From assembly GCA_037176845.1 (NCBI GenBank), contig JAYKXP010000133.1, positions 1 to 64,000 of the forward strand: a stretch of DNA of 64,000 nt, in the 5' to 3' direction. Position 1 is the first letter of the stretch, and each line of letters begins with the position of its first letter. Shown here piece after piece: positions 57,727-64,000 of the stretch. This stretch comes from Paramarasmius palmivorus (taxonomy: Eukaryota; Basidiomycota; Agaricomycetes; Agaricales; Marasmiaceae). Made by a program: the position numbers and the translations under genes. A model generated the notes under the pieces. That model was given only the letters and a program-made list of their open reading frames with translations, searched no databases and had not been told where the DNA came from.

Positions 57727-58480
57727 GATGCTTTTGTATATTTCCAGTTCTTTGTTGAGGGGATTCTTTGTATTCTGCGTGATCCGCCGCGTTCGACGTG
57801 CAACGCTGCAACCTTGAGCGATCTAAAACACTCTAATGAATGTCTTTTGAGTGATCATTCACCACAAAGAAAGGATACACGCACATGAAGAGAATGTCCC
57901 GTTGTCGATCCCATTTGCCAACCCGATCCTTAGTTTCCAATGAACCTCTTTTTATAGTGCGATCCCTCTGCCTTTATTCGAGAACGTTAAACAGTCTTGA
58001 CAGGATATGAGATCTAGTTTTCTTTGTTCTGGCGGCCAAAAAATGTTCGGATGTTCCTGCATAAAAAATAGGTTTTGAATCAAAAGGCATCGTTCTCGGA
58101 GAAGATCACCGATAGAATACAAGCTTACCTCGAAAGATAATCACAACTGAATAAGGGGGTGCGATACGAGTGGTTAATATTCGGTAGATACCGTAAGAGG
58201 AAGAAGAGATGGTGGTGAATGATCAACAGAAATAAGCGCCGTTCGATTCCGAAAGGTTTGATCGACACGTCAACTACATAATTCCCACATGGAGTACCTG
58301 CTAGTACCTGCCGCTCGGAAAACACAACGACATTTATCTAATGATACATGCTTACAGGAATAGTCGTAAGTACAGGTGTAGTACTCGTAATAAGAGCATC
58401 ACAACGTATAGCGGAACAATGGACTCCTGGAAAGACCGGTCAGTTAGCAATGTCAGAGTATGTATATAGCGGGACAGGCC
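57727..58480. other. Spacer between the F-box and MFS genes
   Basis: Promoter of the F-box gene and 3' region of the transporter. No ORF of interest. Confidence 0.4.
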
Positions 58481-60504
58481 CTACCTGTCGCCCATAGCAG
58501 CTAGTCGATCGTCAGAATACATTTCTTTCCATTCATCGTCCGTTTTGGAGTCACGAAGTGTATTGATCCTCTTATACGCCATTTCCAAGACGAGGGCAGC
58601 GAGAATACCACCTGCTGCGAATCCAAGGGAACAACCATAGCCAGTCGGGTAGCTTGGTCTATAAGGTCGTGTTTCAAATGAGTCAGAGGATCGTAAAGGA
58701 AGAAAACGCACGCTTCGCTGTCGATAAAGATGTAGCTTCCAATAATACCGCCAATGTTGCCCATACAAGTGATATAGGCAATGGCCAACGACCTCTTCGC
58801 GGGACCAGCTTGGTTGTTCGAGTTCCATGTTTGCGTAGCAGGAGGGATGGGATAAAGACCAATACAGACCCAACAGACCGCAACTATTTGAAAATATGAA
58901 TGCTGACCATCATAAGCAGCATGGAGAGCTACATACAGTAGCAAGGCCCGATGTTGTCCAATATCCTGGGTGCTAACGGGAAGAGGATGGAATATCCAAT
59001 CACAATAATAATTTGCGCAGCGACCACGAAGGGCATCCTCCAAATCACTCGGTCAGAGAAACGACCAAAGACGTATGACGAAATAGCTCCCTGGTGATAT
59101 CATTAGCTGGAAAACTAGAAGGACAGAGGAAGCTTTACAATCGTGTATGGACCAATAGTCATCAGCTGTGCATTGGCAGAAGTAAAACCCATTCCCTTGA
59201 TGATTGTTGGCATGCTGAACTTGAGAGCGTAGTTGGGGACCGTTGACGAACAGTACACAAGGCCTAGAAGGTAGATCTGCCAGTCTGTCAGAACGGACCA
59301 CAGGACTTTCCAGCTGAAGTCATGCTGAAGCATACGAATGAGTATAGCAATCAGGCCTCAACGGTACGTGACTTACTCCTTTGGAGTCAATCTTATGACC
59401 GCCATTCTCCTGAATCTTTCGTAGTTGCATGTACTTGATTTCATCAGGCGTCATCCATCCCGTTGAGCGCGCAGGAGAATCGACGAGGATGAAGAAAACT
59501 AGAAGTCCAAGAAGAACTGTAACAATACCCTCAATGATAAAGATCCATCTACAGGGGCACATGTTGAGGGGATTACGACAGAAGTGCAATTAGGACAACC
59601 CACCTCCATCCCTCGAGACCTGCGAGTCCTCGCATTTTCGCAATGGCGAATGCAAGCAATCCCGAGAATGCGCCAGCGGCAGCAGATGCTGTGAACAGGA
59701 TTGCTACCCGGGTTTGGAGCTCGTTCTTCTTGTACCACTGACTGCAAAGAAGGACGGCTCCCGGGAAAAAGCCAGCTTCCGCTGAGCAATTATTAGTAAT
59801 CGACGTTCGTTGATAGTGGATGTACCAGTACCTAGACCGAGCAGTAGCCGCACAGCCAAAAACTGTCCGTATGTCCTCACGATACCATGAAGTGTCATGA
59901 AAACGCCCTATTGCAATATGCTTCAGACAACTGGAACATTTCTGATAGATGCTATACACGTACCCAAGTAACGGTTAGAAATCCTATCCAAATGCTAGGC
60001 TTCTCCTTGAAGTAACGCGTCAAAATGGCGTTTGCGGGAATTTCTAGAGGAAGGTCAGATGCGTCTTGTCGGCTATGGTTCTAGAACTTACCGAACAAGA
60101 TGTACGGAACAAAGAAGACGCTATGATAATGTTCATCAGCAGGTGACAATTATCACGGGAAGGAACAGGATAGATACCTGAGCGCAACGTTGTACATGGT
60201 GGATGTCATACCAAGGTCCTTGTCTAGTCCTTCAATCTTCGTGTTTCCTATGTTCGTACGATCTAGACACCGGTTTTGAGTAAATGGTATACAGCGGCAG
60301 CGAGGTGGACATACCAATGTAGCTGACCAGGTAAAGCACCGTTAGCATCGGCATAAGTCGCATATCCAGGCGTCGTAGAACACTCTTCCGTTGCTCCTCA
60401 GGAAAGTTGGCTAGGAACTCGGCCTCTTGGGTATCCAATCCACCATCGTCCTCGATGACATACTCTTTCTGATCTTCACGTCTTTTCTCCTCGATGGCGC
60501 TCAT
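58481..60504 (-). CDS. MFS transporter, Dal5/allantoate-permease (anion:cation symporter) type, 499 aa
   Basis: Eleven exons: 60504-60315, 60262-60178, 60120-60092, 60043-59964, 59907-59832, 59781-59604, 59548-59377, 59324-59139, 59090-58937, 58883-58712 and 58658-58481. They total exactly 1500 nt with no stop. The N-terminus is charged and cytosolic (FPEEQRKSVLRRLDMRLMP), then the first helix ends in SYIDRTNIGNTKIEGL, the signature of this family. VFFVPYILFEIPANAILTRY, GVFMTLHGIV, AEAGFFPGAVLLCSQWYKKN and WIFIIEGIVTVLLGLLVFFI follow, then the central loop, and the second half with SSYVFGRFSDR and NIGGIIGSYIF. Twelve membrane segments are expected. Substrates in this family are organic anions such as allantoate, nicotinate or vitamins; which one cannot be read from the sequence. 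It acts at the plasma membrane. Confidence 0.93.
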
Positions 60505-60579
60505 CTCGTCGATATGGAAGGGAAAAGGGAGGAAAAGGAAAAGAAAGGGGAGAGGTCAAGGTTAGATCGAAGAGCAGGG

Positions 60580-60585
60580 TTTATA
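60580..60585 (-). promoter_or_regulatory. TATA box of the MFS gene
   Basis: TATAAA on the minus strand, about 76 bp above the start codon. Confidence 0.5.
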
Positions 60586-61102
60586 TCGTGAAAATCACTG
60601 GAGAATATCAAAGCCAAGCGTAGCCGGCGCCCTATCAGGCAACATCCAGCTGAAAGAAAGGTAACTGACGGGATTAGAAATGGTTTAGAAACGAAATCCG
60701 TCTCGGATATTGAGGCTGCTGAGAAAGTTCTGGATGAAAAAAGTTAGAAGGGCAATGCCAAGAAACCACGCGTCGACATTTGCGGGGTGTTGGTGGGGTG
60801 TGGGGTAGCTCGGACCGGCCAATCCAAAGTCAAAACTTTCAACACCTATCATTCCGGAGGAAACATAGGAAATATATCGCTCCGGATGATGCTCTACGCT
60901 CTACGCGATGAGGTACCCTGAAGGTACATAGCCGGTACACATACGCCGTAACAGTCTGTCCATGGAAGATAACAGTCAAATCACAGATCATTTGAATAGT
61001 TGTACAAAAGACAGTCACAAAACCTATGCACTCCACTTTCAAAACGCTCAGTTGGAGAATTACATTGCCGTTCTCTAGCGTCTGCGACATCAACACAGGC
61101 GC
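60586..61102. other. Spacer between the MFS gene and the hydrophobin
   Basis: Upstream region of the transporter and 3' region of the hydrophobin. No ORF of interest. Confidence 0.4.
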
Positions 61103-61641
61103 TTAGAGGTTGATGTTGACAGGAACGCAACCAATAGCGATAACGCCATTCTGTAAGGGTCGTCAATCCCTGAACTCGTGACCATATCAAATTGACTCAC
61201 AAACTCGTTGTTCTGGCAACAAACGGGTTGAGCGGTGCAGCCAGCACTACCGATACCGAGGACGCTGATGGGGGAGCAGGTCAGGCCGACGCTAACGTTG
61301 AGGTCCGAGAGCACGACGTTCAAGAGGCCGAGGAGCTTCGACACGGGCGAGGAAGAAGCCTTTAGAAGGGAAAAAAGGTCAGAGAAGGTCTAATCATGTC
61401 GTAGACAGACAGACTTACAGACTTAACGTCATTGCAGCACTGCACCGGACCAGTGTTGCACTGACTAGCTGGCTGGGTAACGGTAGTAGCAGGCTACGGG
61501 GAGGAGATGAGAACACAGAATGATTGAACGACTACCAAAACTCACAGGAGTTACCGTGACCGTTTTAGTCGGGCAAGTGGCGGCAGCAAGGAGAGTCAGA
61601 GCCAAAGGGGCGTAGACAACTGTGGCGATGCGAGAGAACAT
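61103..61641 (-). CDS. Class I hydrophobin, 125 aa
   Basis: Four exons (61641-61546, 61493-61419, 61359-61201, 61150-61103) total 378 nt. Signal peptide [20 protein letters not shown]. Cysteine pattern: [25 protein letters not shown] and IGCVP. The order and spacing match the class I type. It is most similar to the hydrophobin remnant at 62721-63324, lying head to head about 1.1 kb away, which also begins MFSRI and shares [18 protein letters not shown] and QCNTGP. It lacks the extra intron that the other two have between QCC and the following helix. The protein is secreted and coats aerial structures. Confidence 0.93.
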
Positions 61642-61712
61642 TGTAGTGAAAGGATGCGGATGAGTTGTCTAAAACTGCTGGGCTGCTGGTCTATCTTGCG
61701 AGGGGAACATGT

Positions 61713-61720
61713 CTTTTATA
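61713..61720 (-). promoter_or_regulatory. TATA box of the hydrophobin gene at 61103
   Basis: TATAAAAG on the minus strand, 72 bp above the start codon. Confidence 0.6.
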
Positions 61721-62638
61721 CGCCTTCGGGGATGCTACCTGGGAAGAGAATCAGGTTTGCGTTCCACATGCAATGACGACGAGAGAGAGAACATACAGAG
61801 GCCTGTGTATGTCGTTGAATATTGCATGCCTTCCATGGGTTACCTGCCATGTGCGTCTGCTAGATATCAGTCGAAGTTCAACATAGCATCGACGAGGTAC
61901 ATACCATAATAAGGCAATCTTCATTTCAATGACGCCAGTTGAGCTCTAGAGGCGGTTCGAGCCTACGGCGGCGAAGCAACATGGGCCGACATTGAGCCAA
62001 GGATCGAGTAGGTACGAACCAAAACGGGGTTTGTGCTGATGGCCCCAGACGATCCCAAAAACGTTTCGAGTACCTTATGACGACGAAACAGCATTGCGGT
62101 ATACATAATAACAATGGCCATACGAAGCACCGATACCATCGATTTGGCTCGTTCAACAGAGTATAAGGTCTAGGCTGTTACCCAGATACCTTGACATCGC
62201 ATACCGTTTTGTTCCTTGTTTGGGTACCTATCGCTCATCTGATCAAAAGAGCGTCTGAATCAGAGGGCAAGCTGACGTACTGTTCATGGAAAATAGGTAT
62301 TTGCATGGGCTTCTTCGACAGGTGTCGAGATCATTGTTTTCAGTTTCATTGACAGCGGTTATGATGACGGTGGAGGCGCTCTTTCCCCGTGTTCTAGAAA
62401 GGGAAGAGTTTGAGTGTTCAATACGCCACGAAAGCTGTTGACCTACATTTTTGCAAAACACGTAATTCAGTGCGACGACACACATTCAAACGTGACACTG
62501 AGCGGTGAATTTGAGGGTTTCATTTCTGTAAGAACAATACATTTCATGTCAGAACGCTAGACGTGCCCGCAGAACGACTGTAGCAAATACCTGCACCTGA
62601 GGTTTCCTCCTTGTAGCTGGATGGTCCGTATCTTGAGG
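61721..62638. other. Divergent region between two hydrophobin genes
   Basis: About 0.9 kb between opposite TATA boxes. No ORF with support. It could hold shared regulatory elements of the pair. Confidence 0.45.
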
Positions 62639-62646
62639 TATAAAAG
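62639..62646 (+). promoter_or_regulatory. TATA box of the third hydrophobin gene
   Basis: TATAAAAG, 75 bp above the ATG. Confidence 0.6.
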
Positions 62647-62720
62647 CTAGTACAATATCCTCAGTATCTCATCCCAAGAATCAGCTGTAGCACGCACCTG
62701 CCTCTTACTTCTTAACCAAC

Positions 62721-63324
62721 ATGTTCTCTCGCATCTCCGCCGCCTTCATCTACGTCTGAACGGTTTTCACCATTCTTGCGGCTGCCACTTGCAGCTCCAC
62801 GACGGTGACTGTTACCCCCGTATGTGCCGTTCTCGAGGCTATTTTGCTCCTTGTTGATAGTATCCAACTAGCCTGCTAGCACGGCTACGCAGCCCGCCAG
62901 TCAATGCAACACTGGTCCTATTCAATGCTGTGAGTGTAATACTCCAAAGTCGTATACTAAGTAGCTCACCTCTTGATTCATCAAAGGTAACTCTGTGCAA
63001 AGTGTGAGTTCGACACTCCAACTTTCAATCATTAGCAACTCACCTATTCTCCTGTGAAAGGCAACCTCAACCGACGCGGCTAAGCTCCTCGGTCTTCTCG
63101 GTATCGTCCTTACTGATTTCAACGTTCTGGTTGGCCTCACTTGCACCCCCATCACGGTTGTTGGAACCGGCTCTGGAGGGTGCAGTGTAACTCCTGTTTG
63201 TTGCCAGAATAACAGCTTTGTGAGTACTGGTATGCGTGGACGACGGTGAAGAAGGCTAACTTGGTGTAGAACGGCCTCATCGCTATCGGATGTGTTCCGG
63301 TCAACCTGAGCTTGAGGAAGTAAA
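62721..63324 (+). pseudogene. Class I hydrophobin with a nonsense codon in the signal peptide
   Basis: Exons 62721-62819, 62872-62929, 62987-63003, 63061-63219 and 63271-63324 splice cleanly and give 387 nt. The reading is complete for mature hydrophobin: [35 protein letters not shown] and IGCVPVNLSLRK. The thirteenth codon is TGA (62757-62759), inside the signal peptide between MFSRISAAFIYV and TVFTILAAATC. Promoter, splice sites and all eight cysteines are preserved, so the loss is very recent, or the base is a sequencing error or polymorphism. Confidence 0.85.
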
Positions 63325-64000
63325 TGCCAGAGAATGCGACACGAAGCTAACAACAACGGTTCTGGTATCATGGGTTTTAGGACATCTACGACTCGTTGGG
63401 GACGGCCACTTACCATCCCATGGCGACATTTTTCTCTCTTCTATCGGGTTTTGACAGGTTTTTGTAGTGTTGTAGTCGTATTCAACTACGATGTTGTCTG
63501 TTTGTAATGAATTCACATGCATGTGTACTAAAGACGCCTATTGTCTGATGGGAGTGTAATCAGTTGGAGGCATTCTGTGATAGATTGAGACGCACCAGAC
63601 CGAGATCCAGAACCGGCTACACGAACTATAACGACCGTGGAAGCTCCTCTTTGACGCGTGCTCTTCGTATACGGTTTCGGCGGAACAATGTTTGGACGAG
63701 AGAAAGGTTGGAATCGGGAAGTACTGGCGCTCGAAGACTGCGTAAGGCATGATATGAGTATTCGTTGACTGAAAGGACAATCGATATTAAACTCACGAGG
63801 GGAAGAGTTGGAACTAACCTAAACCACTTGTGTCTTCGGTGCAACTCCTCGGAGCTGGGGCTCATGGATGCGGCAATTTTGAGATAGTACCATTTCCGAT
63901 AGCATGAAAATGCGAGAGGATTGCTTTTCACTGGTTGCAATTAGTAGATGTACGATGAAGGAAGGATTGGAAGAAGGAGCACCGAGCAGGAAAATTCCCC
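63325..64000. other. Right edge, possible minus-strand ORF
   Basis: A minus ORF at 63626-63940 (104 aa, with SSEELHRRHKWFRLVPTLPL and a Leu-rich stretch) and its neighbour frame to 63538 could be the end of a gene entering from the right. No family recognised. Confidence 0.25.

Noticed and set aside
61945..61965. GGTTCGAGCC, resembling a tRNA B-box
   Set aside because: No A-box at proper distance and no cloverleaf can be folded around it.
1..64000. CRISPR arrays, bacterial operons, phage or IS elements
   Set aside because: No regularly spaced repeats or bacterial signals. The spliced genes and domain families are basidiomycete.

Overview
This looks like nuclear DNA of an agaricomycete (mushroom-forming basidiomycete). 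The reasons are class I hydrophobins, proteins with the agaricomycete domains DUF6534, DUF6535 and DUF6589, dense 48-64 nt GT-AG introns, and TATA boxes 50-130 bp upstream of several start codons. All gene models were spliced by eye. Where an exon sum is quoted, it divides by three with no internal stop.

Left part (1-10.4 kb): a small unknown gene (1725-2102) with a decayed copy upstream; a DUF6589 gene (3.9-5.9 kb, +); and, facing it with only six bases between the stops, a decayed RecQ-like helicase (5.9-8.8 kb, -). The pair looks like the remains of a selfish or accessory module.

Centre (10.4-39.0 kb): the main feature is a tandem array on the minus strand. An uncharacterised multi-pass membrane protein occurs seven times (A-G). 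Each copy is followed at higher coordinate, that is transcriptionally upstream, by a block that in at least four cases is recognisably a DUF6534 membrane-protein gene or its remains. Of the multi-pass copies, B, C, D and G have clean reading frames, A is frameshifted, E is a stub, and F is frameshifted and truncated. Of the partners only the last (37737-38960) is clearly complete; 33658-34690 is a near-identical recent duplicate that lost both ends. A single 541-residue gene with an HNC motif (19606-21231) sits inside the array. A DUF6535 membrane protein (39515-41415) borders it.

Right part (41.5-64 kb): ordinary single-copy and small tandem genes. There are two tandem HAD hydrolases, an eight-exon epoxide hydrolase, a hydrophobin, three secreted PI-PLC-like phosphodiesterases that share a 5-nt micro-exon, an F-box/LRR protein, an 11-exon Dal5-like MFS transporter, and two more hydrophobin genes, one with a nonsense codon in its signal peptide. 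Secreted and surface proteins dominate this half, while lineage-specific membrane proteins dominate the centre.
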